DNA of 64,000 bases from Modestobacter sp. VKM Ac-2982 (GTDB lineage: Bacteria > Actinomycetota > Actinomycetes > Mycobacteriales > Geodermatophilaceae). The translations under genes were made by a program, and so were the position numbers. The stretch is taken from contig NZ_JAPVBL010000004.1 in assembly GCF_026967935.1 (NCBI RefSeq), positions 124,001 through 188,000 of the forward strand, given 5' to 3'. The notes below the pieces were generated by a model. The model searched no databases. It saw only the letters and a program-made list of their open reading frames with translations, and was not told where the DNA came from. Shown here in pieces: positions 38,629 through 48,570 of the stretch. The stretch's first letter is position 1. Each line of letters begins with the position of its first letter.

Positions 38629-40974
38629 ATGCGCGACGCTGTCGCGGTGACCTCCTCCGCCCCCGAGTCGCCGGGCGCTCCCGTGCCCGCCGGCACTGCC
38701 GGGCGACGACTGGCCGCGGCCGACGTGCTGCTGGCCGACCGCGGCCAGCTCTTCCGCGCCCTCTTCCTGTCCGCACCCGTCGCCAAGGCCGTCGTCGACC
38801 CCAGCGGGCGCCTGCTCGTCGTCAACCCGGCGATGTGCGAGCTGACCGGACGGACGTCCGGTGAGCTCGTCGGCCGGCACCTGGACCTGCTCACCCACCC
38901 CGACGACGTCCCCCTGGAGGACCGCGCGGCCGAGCACCTGCCCGGCACCCCGCTGCTGGACCCCCAGCTGCAGGTCGTCGGCGAGCGCCGGTTGCGCCGC
39001 GCGGACGGCAGCAGCATCTGGGCGATGCAGAGCCAGGAGCTCATCCACCGCAGCAACGGCGAGCCGCAGTTCGTGCTCCTCACCCTGGTCGACGTCACCG
39101 ACCGCCGCCGGGTCGAGGACGACCTGGTCCGCCGCACCTTCACCGACCCGCTGACCGGGCTGCCCAACCGGCGGGCCCTCACCGAGCGGCTGCAGCGGGC
39201 GCTGGCCGGGTCCGGCCGGCGCGGGACGCTGGTCGGGCTGCTGCACCTGGACCTGGACCGCTTCACCGCCGTGAACGACTCCCTCGGCCACGAGGGCGGT
39301 GACCAGCTGCTCTGCCAGGTCGCCGACCGGCTGCGCTGGAGCACCCGCGTCGAGGACACCGCCGTGCGCTTCGGGGCCGACGAGTTCCTCGTCCTGGCGG
39401 AGGACGTCGAGGACGTCGAGGGGCTGCGCACGCTGGCCGACCGCCTGCTCGGCGTGCTCGACGAGCCGTTCCACGTGCTCGACCGGGAGGTCACCCTCTC
39501 GGCCAGCATCGGCATGACCCTGGGCACCGACCTCACGCCCGAGGCGCTGCTGCGCCAGGCGCACACGGCGCTCGCCCGGGCCAAGGCCAGCGGCGGCCGC
39601 GGGCGGGTCGAGGTGCACGACGGGGCGCTCAGCGAGGGCTACGTCGACCAGCTCCAGCTGGAGACCGACCTGCGGCACGCCCTGGAGGCCGGTGAGCTGC
39701 GGCTGTTCTACCAACCGATCGTCGCGCTCTCCGACGAGCACCTGCTCGGCTACGAGGCGCTCATCCGCTGGCAGCACCCGACCCGCGGGCTGCTGCCGCC
39801 GGGGGCGTTCCTGTCCGCCGCCGAGGACAACCGGCTCACCTCCCGGCTGGGCGCCTGGGTGCTGCACCAGGCCTGCTGGGACGCCGCCGGCTGGGACCCC
39901 GCGCTGCGGGTGCACGTGAACATCTCCGCCCGGCACCTGGCCGAGCCGGGTTTCAGCGAGCTGGTCGCCGACGCCCTCGCCGAGTCGGGGCTGGCCCCGG
40001 ATCGGCTGGAGCTGGAGATCACCGAGTCGACCGCCCTGTTCGCCGCGGACGCGACGCTGCACGCCGTCGACACGGTGACCGAGACCGGCGTGACCCTGGC
40101 GCTGGACGACTTCGGCACCGGCTACTCGGCGATCACCGCGCTGCACCGGCTGCCGATCCACACCCTGAAGATCGACCGGTCCTTCGTCGCGGACATCGTG
40201 GCCCAGCCGGCCACCGCGGCACTGGTGCAGGGCCTGCTCCAGCTGGGCCAGGGCATGGGCCTGCAGGTGATCGCCGAGGGCATCGAGGACGTCGCGCAGG
40301 CCACCTGGCTGCGCGAGCACGGCTGCTCGATGGCACAGGGCTACGCCTTCGGCCGGCCCGCCCCGCTGCCGGCCCGCGAACTCGACCAGTACCCGGCGCC
40401 CACCGGGCTGCACGACCTCGACGAACCGGCCACCGCCCCCTCGGCCGAACCGGACAGCGGGCCTGCCGCCGGTGCGGACGCCGCCATGCCGGAGCACGAG
40501 TGGTCCGGACGGGACGACGAGGAGCCGGAGTCCGGGCACGGGTTCGACCTGGGTGCCGCACTCGCCGAGCAGGACCTCGAGGGGCCCGGCCCGGTCGTGG
40601 CCAGCGCCGCCGTCCCCCAGCTCGACTCCTTCCAGCTGCCGGGCACCACGCCCGGGCCCGCAGCGCCACAGGCGGCGGAGCCACCGGCGGACACCGGCGA
40701 CGCCGAGGCGAGCGCGGAGCAGGGCGACTCCTTCGACCCGGGGGTCTTCCGGCCCTCCAGCGAGCTCCTCGAGCTGCGCGCGCTGCTGGCCGCCAACGGC
40801 GCCCCCGGCACCCCCGGTGTCCCCGGGCCGCGGCAGCCGGCGGATCTCGGTGACCTCCGGGCGCTGACCGCCGACCCGACCGACCTCTCCGGGCTCCGTC
40901 CCTGGCTGGAGTCCTTCCAGGAGCGGCTGGGCTCGCTGGACACCGGCGACCTCCCGGAGGTCGGCCGCAGCTGA
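38629..40974 (+). CDS. PAS-GGDEF-EAL cyclic-di-GMP protein
   Basis: A 781-residue protein. PAS at about residues 40-160; GGDEF at about 165-325; EAL at about 345-590; then a long Pro/Ala/Asp/Glu-rich, probably disordered tail (about 590-781). The cyclase signature is G249-A-D-E-F, one residue off consensus, so diguanylate cyclase activity is uncertain. The phosphodiesterase half keeps E376-A-L, NISARHL, EITES, LDDFGTGYS, KIDRSF and EGIED, so it looks able to hydrolyse c-di-GMP. No TM helix. ATG 38629; a GTG at 38647 is possible. Confidence 0.9.
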   Translation: MRDAVAVTSSAPESPGAPVPAGTAGRRLAAADVLLADRGQLFRALFLSAPVAKAVVDPSGRLLVVNPAMCELTGRTSGELVGRHLDLLTHPDDVPLEDRAAEHLPGTPLLDPQLQVVGERRLRRADGSSIWAMQSQELIHRSNGEPQFVLLTLVDVTDRRRVEDDLVRRTFTDPLTGLPNRRALTERLQRALAGSGRRGTLVGLLHLDLDRFTAVNDSLGHEGGDQLLCQVADRLRWSTRVEDTAVRFGADEFLVLAEDVEDVEGLRTLADRLLGVLDEPFHVLDREVTLSASIGMTLGTDLTPEALLRQAHTALARAKASGGRGRVEVHDGALSEGYVDQLQLETDLRHALEAGELRLFYQPIVALSDEHLLGYEALIRWQHPTRGLLPPGAFLSAAEDNRLTSRLGAWVLHQACWDAAGWDPALRVHVNISARHLAEPGFSELVADALAESGLAPDRLELEITESTALFAADATLHAVDTVTETGVTLALDDFGTGYSAITALHRLPIHTLKIDRSFVADIVAQPATAALVQGLLQLGQGMGLQVIAEGIEDVAQATWLREHGCSMAQGYAFGRPAPLPARELDQYPAPTGLHDLDEPATAPSAEPDSGPAAGADAAMPEHEWSGRDDEEPESGHGFDLGAALAEQDLEGPGPVVASAAVPQLDSFQLPGTTPGPAAPQAAEPPADTGDAEASAEQGDSFDPGVFRPSSELLELRALLAANGAPGTPGVPGPRQPADLGDLRALTADPTDLSGLRPWLESFQERLGSLDTGDLPEVGRS

Positions 40975-41026
40975 CCCGGGCGGTGCCGGTCGAGCTCCCG
41001 ACGAGGAGCCCACCGGCCCGCCCCCG
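40974..41026. terminator. Complex inverted repeat between convergent genes
   Basis: The intergenic stretch can fold with GACCCGGGCGG near the GGDEF-EAL stop against CCGCCCCCGGGTC near the GDSL stop (two-base bulge), and with inner CCGGT/ACCGG and GAGCTCC/GGAGC pairs. Candidate bidirectional terminator. Confidence 0.4.
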
Positions 41027-41028
41027 GG

Positions 41029-41859
41029 TCAGGAGTCGTGCACGGCGGTGAGGGCGGCGCGCAACGGGATCGCCTCGGGTCGCTTCGCCGCGCGCCCGTC
41101 GCCCGAGGACTCACCGCGCAACCGGCGGCCGATCCAGGGCAGGACGAACCCGCGCACCCAGGCGAGCTCCTGCCCGACCACCTGCCGCACCGGCAGCGGC
41201 GGTGCCGGCTCCAGCGGGGTGCGCCAGTCCGTGCCGTCACCGCGCACCGGGACGCCGAGTGCGGCTGCGGCGGCCAGCGCCGTCCGCCGGTGCCCCTCGG
41301 CGGTCAGGTGGATGCGGTCACCCGGGTCCCACATCCGGGCGTCCTGGACCCAGGCGGCGCCCCACTGGTCGAGCACGACCGCGCCCTGCCGCGCGGCGAT
41401 CGACCACAGGTGGGTGTTGAACACCGCGACCCGGCCCCGGGTGCGGCGGATGATCGGCGTCTGCCGCGGGTCCACGCCGGTGGCCAACAGCACGTCGGCC
41501 CCGGCCTCGCGGAGGGAGACGACGGCGGCCTCCAGGTCCGCGGCCAGCCGGTCGGGGTCGGCGCCGGGTCGGAGCAGGTCGTTGCCGCCGGCGACCAGGC
41601 TGACCAGGTCGGGCCGGGAGGCGAGCGCGACCGGCACCTGCTCGGCCAGCACCTGCGGCAGCAGCCGGCCGCGGACGGCGAGGTTGGCGTACTCGACGCT
41701 GCCGGAGGGCGACGCCGCGGCCAGGTGCTCGGCGAGCCGGTCGGCCCAGCCCCGGAACGAGTCCGGCGTCCCCGGCTCGGGGTCGCTGAGGCCCTCGGTG
41801 AAGGAGTCCCCCAGCGCGATGTACCGCTGCCACGTCCGACGATCACTGCCCGGTTGCAC
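41029..41859 (-). CDS. SGNH/GDSL-family hydrolase
   Basis: A 276-residue esterase/lipase-type enzyme. Block I ALGDSFTEGLSDPEPG with the catalytic Ser at about residue 17, the Gly of block II in NLAVRGRLL, block III GGNDLLRPG, and block V WDPGDRIHLTAEGH with the Asp-His dyad at about residue 195. No signal peptide, so probably cytoplasmic. Substrate unknown. GTG 41859 is close to AGGGGAC. The frame is open upstream but without family sequence. Confidence 0.88.
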   Translation of the reverse strand: MQPGSDRRTWQRYIALGDSFTEGLSDPEPGTPDSFRGWADRLAEHLAAASPSGSVEYANLAVRGRLLPQVLAEQVPVALASRPDLVSLVAGGNDLLRPGADPDRLAADLEAAVVSLREAGADVLLATGVDPRQTPIIRRTRGRVAVFNTHLWSIAARQGAVVLDQWGAAWVQDARMWDPGDRIHLTAEGHRRTALAAAAALGVPVRGDGTDWRTPLEPAPPLPVRQVVGQELAWVRGFVLPWIGRRLRGESSGDGRAAKRPEAIPLRAALTAVHDS

Positions 41860-41968
41860 GTCCCCTACTGCACCACGCCCCTCCCGCCGCCGCGGCGAGG
41901 GGTCCCGTGCCGGAGACCACATCCGCTGGACACCCGCCGGTGACACGTGCAGACCAGGATCTGCGGTC

Positions 41969-42754
41969 ATGCGCACCGACGTCGCCTGCTCGCTCACCGT
42001 CTCCTCTCCCGCACCGGCGACCGCGCTGCTGCAGGTCGTCGTCGCTGCGCCTGCCGAGGAACAGCTGACCGTGCTGACCGACGGCCGGCCCGTGCCCGCC
42101 GAGGAGATCGCCGTCCCCGGCGCACGGGTGCACCGCCTGCAGCTGCTCGCCGGCGAGACGACGATCAGCTACAGCGCGCAGGTCTCCTCCGGTGGCGCCC
42201 CGCGGCCGGTGACCCCGGCCGACTGGGCGGAGTTCGTCCGGCCCAGTCGTTACTGCCCCTCCGACCAGCTGGAGGGCTACGCCGGCACCGAGTTCGACCG
42301 GTCGCTGCCGCGGGCCGAGCTGGTCGCTGCCGTCGCTGCCTGGGTGCACCGCCGGCTGGTCTACACCTCCGGGTCCAGCCGCCCGGTGGACACCGCGGTC
42401 GACACCCTCCTGCTCGGCCAGGGCGTCTGCCGCGACTACGCGCACCTGACGATCACGCTGCTCCGCGCGCTGGAGGTCCCCGCCCGGCTCGTCGCCGTCT
42501 ACGCCCCGGGCCTGTCGCCGATGGACTTCCACGCGGTCGTCGAGGCCGACGTCGACGGGGTGTGGCACACCGTCGACGCCACCCGGCTCGCCCCGACCTC
42601 CGCCCTCGTCCGGATCTGCTCCGGCCGGGACGCCGCGGACACCGCCTTCCTCTCGCTGTTCGGCGGGCGGGCCGCCTTCCGGGGCATGACGGTCACCGCC
42701 ACGGTGGACGGCGACCTCCCCGCGCCGGCCGACGAGCCTTTCCCGCTGCCCTGA
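41969..42754 (+). CDS. Transglutaminase-like protein
   Basis: A 261-residue protein with a C-terminal transglutaminase-like cysteine-protease-fold domain. The triad is visible: Cys154 in GQGVCRDYAHL, His188 in MDFHAVVEA and Asp203 in TVDATRL. The N-terminal part is a beta-rich domain (CSLTVSSPAPATALLQVVVAAP) as in bacterial transglutaminase-like peptidases. Substrate unknown; no signal peptide. Divergent from the GDSL gene over 109 bp. Confidence 0.85.
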   Translation: MRTDVACSLTVSSPAPATALLQVVVAAPAEEQLTVLTDGRPVPAEEIAVPGARVHRLQLLAGETTISYSAQVSSGGAPRPVTPADWAEFVRPSRYCPSDQLEGYAGTEFDRSLPRAELVAAVAAWVHRRLVYTSGSSRPVDTAVDTLLLGQGVCRDYAHLTITLLRALEVPARLVAVYAPGLSPMDFHAVVEADVDGVWHTVDATRLAPTSALVRICSGRDAADTAFLSLFGGRAAFRGMTVTATVDGDLPAPADEPFPLP

Positions 42755-42766
42755 GGCCGGCCCGGT

Positions 42767-43753
42767 TCAGCCGACCTGGCCGCCGGGACCACGGGCGCCC
42801 TGCGGGGCACGGACCGGGCCGGTGCCCGGGGCCGGCACCCCACCCGGTGTCCGACGGCGCAGCTCCTCGGGCACCAGCTCCATCAGCTCCTCCGGCAGCA
42901 GCGGCAGGTCCAGCAGGGAGAGCTTGACCCGGCTGCGGTCGGCGGCCAGCCAGTCGTCCAGCCGCACCAGCAGCCCGGCGTCTGCGCGGGCCTCCACGTG
43001 CAGCTCGTCCCCCGGCCCCAGACGACCGACGACCAGGCCGTCCACCTCCACGGCGGGGCGGCCGGCGGTCTCCGGCAGCGCCAGGTGCAACGGCTCGTGC
43101 GGCCCCAGCACCACGGTGCGGTCGATGCCGTTCAGCGGCGCCGACGGGGTGACGAGCACGCCCGCCGCCCCCGGGGACATCACCGGACCGCCGGCGGCGA
43201 AGTTGTAGGCCGTCGACCCCATCGGGGTGGCGATGATCAGCGCATCGCTGCGGTAGTGGCCGTAACGGCGGCCGGCCACCGACAGGGTCGCGTCGACCAT
43301 GCCCTCCCCCGGCACCCGGGCCAGGACGACGTCGTTGAAGGCCACGGTCTCCCAGCCCGGCCCCCGCACCACCAGGCAGCTGCGCGACTCCAGCGTCGAG
43401 CGGCCCTCGGCCAGCGCGGTGAGCGCCCCGTCCAGCTCCTGGCCCTCGACCTCGGTGAGGAAGCCCAGCCGGCCGAAGTTGACGCCCAGCACCGGGACGG
43501 GGTCCGCGACCACCATCCGCATCGCGCCGAGCAGCGTGCCGTCACCGCCGAGGGCGATGATCCCGTCGCAGCTGCTGGCCAGCTCGGCGACGTCCACCGG
43601 CGTCACGCCGCGCAGGTGCAGCCGCTCGACGTCCGCTGCCGCGGCGACCAGCTCCACCCCGTGCGTCGTGGTCCAAGCCAGCACCTGGGCCACCGCGCCC
43701 ACGCAGTCGCGGTGCGGGTGCAGCACCAGGCCGATCCGGCTCCCGTCGTGCAC
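42767..43753 (-). CDS. NAD(+)/NADH kinase family protein
   Basis: A 328-residue ATP-NAD kinase-like protein. The diagnostic GGDGT is in IIALGGDGTLLGAMR (about residue 70); NFGRLGFLTEVE and ATPMGSTAYNFAAGGPVMSP also match. The C-terminus is extended by a Pro/Gly-rich tail. It would make NADP from NAD. The GTG start is three bases after the stop of the upstream flavoprotein, so the two form an operon, suggesting NADPH supply to that reductase. It may not be the only NAD kinase in the genome. Confidence 0.9.
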   Translation of the reverse strand: MHDGSRIGLVLHPHRDCVGAVAQVLAWTTTHGVELVAAAADVERLHLRGVTPVDVAELASSCDGIIALGGDGTLLGAMRMVVADPVPVLGVNFGRLGFLTEVEGQELDGALTALAEGRSTLESRSCLVVRGPGWETVAFNDVVLARVPGEGMVDATLSVAGRRYGHYRSDALIIATPMGSTAYNFAAGGPVMSPGAAGVLVTPSAPLNGIDRTVVLGPHEPLHLALPETAGRPAVEVDGLVVGRLGPGDELHVEARADAGLLVRLDDWLAADRSRVKLSLLDLPLLPEELMELVPEELRRRTPGGVPAPGTGPVRAPQGARGPGGQVG

Positions 43754-43756
43754 CCG

Positions 43757-45181
43757 TCAGCCCCGGTAGGTCTCGAGCAGGCGCAGCCAGATCTCGCTGA
43801 TCGTCGGGTAGGACGGAACGGCGTGCCACAGCCGGCTGATCGGCACCTCACCGACCACCGCGATCGTCGCCGAGTGCAGCAGTTCGGCGACCCCGGGGCC
43901 GACGAACGTGACCCCGAGCAGCACCTCGCGCTCGGTGTCCACCACGGCGATCGCCGTCCCGGAGTAGCCGTCGGCGAAGAGCGCGGCACCGGCGACGCCG
44001 CCGATCGCGTACTCCACGACCCGGTGCGGGACGCCGGCATCGGCCGCCTGGGCGGCGGTCATCCCGACCGACCCCACCTGGGGCTCGGTGAACACCACGC
44101 TCGGCGTCGCCCGGCGGTCGGCGGTGGCCACGAACGGCGACCAGTCGGCCAGGTCGACCTGCTCGCCACGGGCCCGGGCCACGATCGCGGCGCCGGCCTG
44201 GCGGGCCTGGTACTTGCCCATGTGGGTCAGCTGCTGGCGGCCGTTGACGTCGCCGACGCCGTACAGCCACGGGAGCCCGGGCACCTGCAGCGACTCGTCG
44301 ACGTCGAGGTACCCGCCCGGCTCCAGGCCGACGGTCTCCAGCCCGACCTCGTCGGTGTTGGCGGCGCGGCCGGTGGCCACCAGCACCTCGTCGCCGCGGA
44401 ACTCGCCGTCGGCGGTGCTGAGCACCACGTCGCCGCCGTCCTCCCGGCGAGCCGAGCGCACCTCGCTGCCCAGCCGGACGTCGACGCCCATCTCCCGCAG
44501 GGACGCCTCGACCGCCGCCCCGGCGGCCGGTTCCAGGTTCGGCAGCAGCCGGTGCCCGCGCTGCAGCAGGGTCACCGAGGAGCCCAGCTGCTGCCAGGCG
44601 GTGGCCATCTCGCTGCCCACGTAACCGCCGCCGAGCACGAGGAGCCGGCCGGGTGCCTCCTTGGCGCTGGTCGCCTCCCGCGGGGTCCACGGCTGCACGT
44701 CGGCCAGGCCCTCGACCGGCGGGACGGCGCCGCGGGACCCGGTGCACACGGCGATGGCATGCCGGGCGGTGAGCACCAGCTCCGTGCCGTCTTCCTGGGC
44801 CACGACGATCCGCTTCTCCCCCGCCAGCCGGCCGTGCCCGCGCACCAGCGTGATGCCGGCGCCCTCGACCCACGTCGCCTGGCCGGCGTCGTCCCAGTGG
44901 CTGGTGAAGCCGTCCCGGCGGGCGAGGGTGGCGGCGACGTCCTGCTCGCCGGTCACCGCCGCCGCGGCGCCGGACACGGCGCGGGCCTGGGCGAGCGCCT
45001 CGCTGCCCCGCAGCAACGCCTTGCTGGGCATGCACGCCCAGTAGGAGCACTCGCCGCCGACCAGCTCGCTCTCCACCAGGACGACGCTCAGCCCGCCGCG
45101 GGTGGCGATGTCGGCGACGTTCTCCCCCGTCGAGCCGGCACCCAGGACGATGACGTCGTACGTCTGCTCCGCAGTGGTCAC
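43757..45181 (-). CDS. Pyridine nucleotide-disulfide oxidoreductase with altered active site
   Basis: A 474-residue class I flavoprotein of the lipoamide dehydrogenase/mercuric reductase type. FAD motif VIVLGAGSTGENVADIA at about residue 10; redox pair C45-SYWA-C50 in GGECSYWACMPSKAL; NAD(P) motif VLGGGYVGSEMA at about residue 187; second FAD motif YGVGDVNG at about residue 305. The C-terminal catalytic His of HPT-SE enzymes is Tyr458 (PSYPTISE). So the disulfide is present but the base that activates it in classical members is not. Substrate unknown. GTG start; first gene of an operon with the NAD kinase. Confidence 0.88.
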   Translation of the reverse strand: MTTAEQTYDVIVLGAGSTGENVADIATRGGLSVVLVESELVGGECSYWACMPSKALLRGSEALAQARAVSGAAAAVTGEQDVAATLARRDGFTSHWDDAGQATWVEGAGITLVRGHGRLAGEKRIVVAQEDGTELVLTARHAIAVCTGSRGAVPPVEGLADVQPWTPREATSAKEAPGRLLVLGGGYVGSEMATAWQQLGSSVTLLQRGHRLLPNLEPAAGAAVEASLREMGVDVRLGSEVRSARREDGGDVVLSTADGEFRGDEVLVATGRAANTDEVGLETVGLEPGGYLDVDESLQVPGLPWLYGVGDVNGRQQLTHMGKYQARQAGAAIVARARGEQVDLADWSPFVATADRRATPSVVFTEPQVGSVGMTAAQAADAGVPHRVVEYAIGGVAGAALFADGYSGTAIAVVDTEREVLLGVTFVGPGVAELLHSATIAVVGEVPISRLWHAVPSYPTISEIWLRLLETYRG

Positions 45182-45207
45182 CTCGGCATTGTGGTCGACT
45201 GACCCCC

Positions 45208-45720
45208 GTGCCTGTCGATCCCGCCGACCACGCCGCCGCCCTGCGCCAGTACGCCGCCGGGGTCGTGCTGCTGACCGTGCGCGACGACATCGACGACGTG
45301 GGAACGACGGTCACCTCGATGATGAGCGTCTCCGCCGACCCCCCGCTGGTCGCCGTGGGGCTGGCCGCCGACGGGTACCCGGCCGAGGTGCTGCAGGCCA
45401 TCGGCAGCGGCGCGGTGAACGTCCTGAACACCGGGCAGGCGATCCTCGCCAGCCGGTTCGCCTCGGCCGGGCGGCCCAGCGCCCGGCACCTGCTCGAGTC
45501 GGTGCCCTGGCACCGCGCCCCGGTCAGCGACGCGATCGTGCTGGACGAGGCGCTCACCGCGCTGGACTGCACGGTCGCCTCGGTGGTGGAGGCCGGCAGC
45601 CACGTGGTGGTGCTGCTGCAGGTGGAGGGCGTCCCGGTGCTCGGCGACGGCGACCCGCTGGTGCGCCTCCGCGGCCGCTGGGCCGACGGCGTCGGCGCCC
45701 CCCTCCGCCGCCCGGGTTGA
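45208..45720 (+). CDS. Flavin reductase-like protein
   Basis: A 170-residue FMN-binding split-barrel protein of the flavin reductase (HpaC/DIM6) family: ALRQYAAGVVLLTVR, GTTVTSMMSVSADPPLVAVGL, NVLNTGQAILASRFA and a C-terminal DCTVASVVEAGSHVVVLLQVEGV. It reduces FMN or FAD with NAD(P)H for a monooxygenase partner, or acts on another substrate. Divergent from the disulfide reductase with only 26 bp between the starts, so their promoters overlap. GTG start. Confidence 0.85.
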   Translation: MPVDPADHAAALRQYAAGVVLLTVRDDIDDVGTTVTSMMSVSADPPLVAVGLAADGYPAEVLQAIGSGAVNVLNTGQAILASRFASAGRPSARHLLESVPWHRAPVSDAIVLDEALTALDCTVASVVEAGSHVVVLLQVEGVPVLGDGDPLVRLRGRWADGVGAPLRRPG

Positions 45721-45744
45721 CCGCCGTCCGGGTTGACCCGGGCA

Positions 45745-45786
45745 AGCTGGGGTTGAGCCGCGCCACGACGCGGCTCAACCCCAGCT
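45745..45786 (+). terminator. 18-bp perfect hairpin after the flavin reductase gene
   Basis: AGCTGGGGTTGAGCCGCG and its exact complement with a six-base loop, 24 bases after the stop. Strong candidate terminator separating this gene from fbiC. Confidence 0.7.
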
Positions 45787-45871
45787 CACGCGGCTCGACC
45801 CACCTCATCGACTGCTCGGAGCGGAGGCCACGGAACGCGGTGGTCACACCACGGGGTTAGCGTCGTCGGCG

Positions 45872-48472
45872 ATGAGCACCGCCCTGCCCGCCCCGTCCGA
45901 CTCCGCCCTCCGCCGTGCCCTGGTGCGCGCCGAGCGCGGAATGACGCTGGACGCCACCGAGGCCGAGACCCTGCTGCACGCCCGCGGGCTGGGCGAGGGT
46001 GAACCGCTGGACCGGCTGCTGACCGCCGCCTCCCGGGTACGGGACGCCGGCCTGGCCTCGGCCGGCCGCCCCGGGGTGGTCACCTACAGCCGCAAGGTGT
46101 TCATCCCGCTCACCCACCTGTGCCGCGACCGCTGCCACTACTGCACGTTCGTGACGACGCCGGGCCAGCTGCGCGCGGAGGGCAAGGCGCCCTACCTGTC
46201 CCCGGACGAGGTGCTCGACATCGCCCGGGCCGGGGCCGCGCTGGGGTGCAAGGAGGCGCTGTTCACCCTGGGCGACCGCCCGGAGGAGCGCTGGCCGGTG
46301 GCCGCGGAGTGGCTGGAGGCGCACGGGTTCGACTCCACGCTGGGCTACCTGCGGGCGATGGCGATCCGGGTGCTGGAGGAGACCGGGCTGCTCCCGCACC
46401 TCAACCCCGGGGTGCTGTCCTGGGAGGAGATCCAGCGTCTCAAGCCGGTCGCCGCCTCGATGGGGATGATGCTGGAGACGACGGCGGCCCGGCTCTGGTC
46501 GGAGAAGGGCGGCCCGCACTTCGGCAGCCCGGACAAGGAGCCCGCCGTCCGGCTGCGGGTGCTGGAGGACGCCGGCCGCTCCGCCGTCCCGTTCACCACC
46601 GGCGTGCTGCTGGGCATCGGCGAGACCTACGCGGAACGGGTCGACGCGATCGCCGAGATCCGCGCCTCGGCCCGGCGGCACCAGCACGTGCAAGAGGTCA
46701 TCGTGCAGAACTTCCGGGCCAAGCCCCGCACCGCGATGGCCGCCCACGACGACCTGAACCTGCAGGAGTACGTCGCCGCGGTCGCGGTCAGCCGGCTGAT
46801 GCTCGGCCCGGCCGCCCGGGTGCAGGCACCGCCGAACCTGAGCGACTCCACTGAGCTGGGCCTGCTGCTGCGCGCCGGGGTCGACGACTGGGGCGGGGTC
46901 TCGCCCCTGACGCCGGACCACGTCAACCCCGAGCGGCCGTGGCCGAACATCGACAAGCTCGCCGCGCTGAGCGCCGAGGCCGGGTTCACGCTGCGCGAGC
47001 GGCTGGCCGCCCAGCCCGGCTACGTCACCCAGCCCGAGCCGTGGCTGGACCCCCGGGTGCGGCCGCACGTCTCCGCGCTCGCCGGCGACGACGGACTGGC
47101 GGTGGAGGGCCGGCTCCCGGTGGGCCTGCCCTGGCAGGAGCCGGACGAGGCCTGGACCTCCTCCGGCCGGGTCGACCTGCACACCGAGATCGACACCGTG
47201 GGCCGCACCGGCGACCGGCGCAGCGACTTCGACGCCGTCTACGGCGACTGGTCGGAGCTGCGCGAGGCCACCGTCGCCGCCCGCGACGGCTCCTCCACCG
47301 CGCTGACCGTCGGCGACCGCGAGGTGCTGGCCGCGCTGCTGCACGCGGAGCAGGACCCGGCCGGGCTCTCCGACTCCCAGTACCTGACCCTGCTCGGCGC
47401 CGACGGCACCGACCTCGAGCACCTGTGCGCGCTGGCCGACGCCGTCCGCCGGGACGTCAACGGCGACGACGTCACCTACGTGGTGAACCGGAACGTCAAC
47501 TTCACCAACGTCTGCTACACCGGCTGCCGGTTCTGCGCGTTCGCCCAGCGCCGCACCGACGCCGACGCCTTCACCCTGTCGATGCAGCAGGTCGGCGACC
47601 GGGTCGACGAGGCCTGGGCCGGCGGGGCGACCGAAATCTGCATGCAGGGCGGGATCCACCCCGACCTGCCCGGCACCGCCTACTTCGACCTGGCGCGCGA
47701 GGTGAAGTCCCGCCGTCCCGACATCCACCTGCACGCGTTCTCGCCGATGGAGGTCGTCAACGGCGCCGCCCGCACCGGGCTGTCGTTCCGCGACTTCCTC
47801 GCCGCGGCGAAGGAGGCCGGCGTCGACTCCCTCCCCGGCACCGCGGCGGAGATCCTGGACGACGACGTCCGCTGGGTGCTCACCAAGGGCAAGCTGCCGA
47901 CGGCGACCTGGCTGGAGATCGTGAAGACGGCGCACGAGGTGGGCCTGCCGACGACCTCCACGATGATGTACGGCCACGTCGACACCCCCGCCCACTGGGT
48001 CGCGCACCTGCGCACACTGGCTGCCCTGCAGGACGAGACCGGTGGGTTCCGGGAGTTCGTGCTGCTCCCGTTCGTGCACCACAACTCGCCGATCTACCTG
48101 GCCGGCGTGGCCCGGCCGGGGCCGACGAACCGGGAGAACCGGGCGGTGCACGCCGTCGCCCGGCTGCTGCTGCACGGCCGGATCGACAACGTCCAGACCT
48201 CGTGGGTGAAGCTCGGCGACACCGGCACCCAGGCGATGCTCAACGGCGGGGCCAACGACCTCGGCGGCACGCTGATGGAGGAGACGATCAGCCGGATGGC
48301 CGGCTCGGGCAACGGGTCGCTGAAGACGATCGCCGAGCTGGAGGCGATGGCCGCCGCGATCGGCCGGCCGGCCCGCCAGCGGACGACGGACTACGGCACC
48401 CCGAGCGCCGAACGGATGGCCACCGCCCGCAGCGACGAGGGCCGACGCGCCCTCACCCTGAAGCTCCTCTGA
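45872..48472 (+). CDS. fbiC: FO synthase FbiC (CofG-CofH fusion)
   Basis: An 866-residue two-domain radical SAM enzyme that makes the deazaflavin FO, precursor of coenzyme F420, from tyrosine and the ribityl-aminouracil of the riboflavin pathway. The N-terminal CofG half has the cluster motif CRDRCHYC at about residue 85; the C-terminal CofH half has CYTGCRFC at about residue 550. Other signs: [22 protein letters not shown] and [14 protein letters not shown]. Length equals the usual actinobacterial fusion. ATG 45872. Other F420 genes are not in the window, but LLM-class oxidoreductases that could use it are. Confidence 0.97.
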   Translation: MSTALPAPSDSALRRALVRAERGMTLDATEAETLLHARGLGEGEPLDRLLTAASRVRDAGLASAGRPGVVTYSRKVFIPLTHLCRDRCHYCTFVTTPGQLRAEGKAPYLSPDEVLDIARAGAALGCKEALFTLGDRPEERWPVAAEWLEAHGFDSTLGYLRAMAIRVLEETGLLPHLNPGVLSWEEIQRLKPVAASMGMMLETTAARLWSEKGGPHFGSPDKEPAVRLRVLEDAGRSAVPFTTGVLLGIGETYAERVDAIAEIRASARRHQHVQEVIVQNFRAKPRTAMAAHDDLNLQEYVAAVAVSRLMLGPAARVQAPPNLSDSTELGLLLRAGVDDWGGVSPLTPDHVNPERPWPNIDKLAALSAEAGFTLRERLAAQPGYVTQPEPWLDPRVRPHVSALAGDDGLAVEGRLPVGLPWQEPDEAWTSSGRVDLHTEIDTVGRTGDRRSDFDAVYGDWSELREATVAARDGSSTALTVGDREVLAALLHAEQDPAGLSDSQYLTLLGADGTDLEHLCALADAVRRDVNGDDVTYVVNRNVNFTNVCYTGCRFCAFAQRRTDADAFTLSMQQVGDRVDEAWAGGATEICMQGGIHPDLPGTAYFDLAREVKSRRPDIHLHAFSPMEVVNGAARTGLSFRDFLAAAKEAGVDSLPGTAAEILDDDVRWVLTKGKLPTATWLEIVKTAHEVGLPTTSTMMYGHVDTPAHWVAHLRTLAALQDETGGFREFVLLPFVHHNSPIYLAGVARPGPTNRENRAVHAVARLLLHGRIDNVQTSWVKLGDTGTQAMLNGGANDLGGTLMEETISRMAGSGNGSLKTIAELEAMAAAIGRPARQRTTDYGTPSAERMATARSDEGRRALTLKLL

Positions 48473-48530
48473 GCGGCCGTCCCCCTGCACCACCAGCTGT
48501 CCCCCCGCACCACCGTTGCTGCGGGCGGAC

Positions 48531-48560
48531 AGCGTCTGATCAGGTGACCTGATCCACGCT
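48531..48560. terminator. Palindromic hairpin between fbiC and the MocR gene
   Basis: GATCAGGT-G-ACCTGATC is a perfect inverted repeat, extended on both sides by AGCGT/ACGCT after short bulges. It lies between convergent genes, just beyond the MocR stop. Confidence 0.55.
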
Positions 48561-48570
48561 GCGCCAGGCC

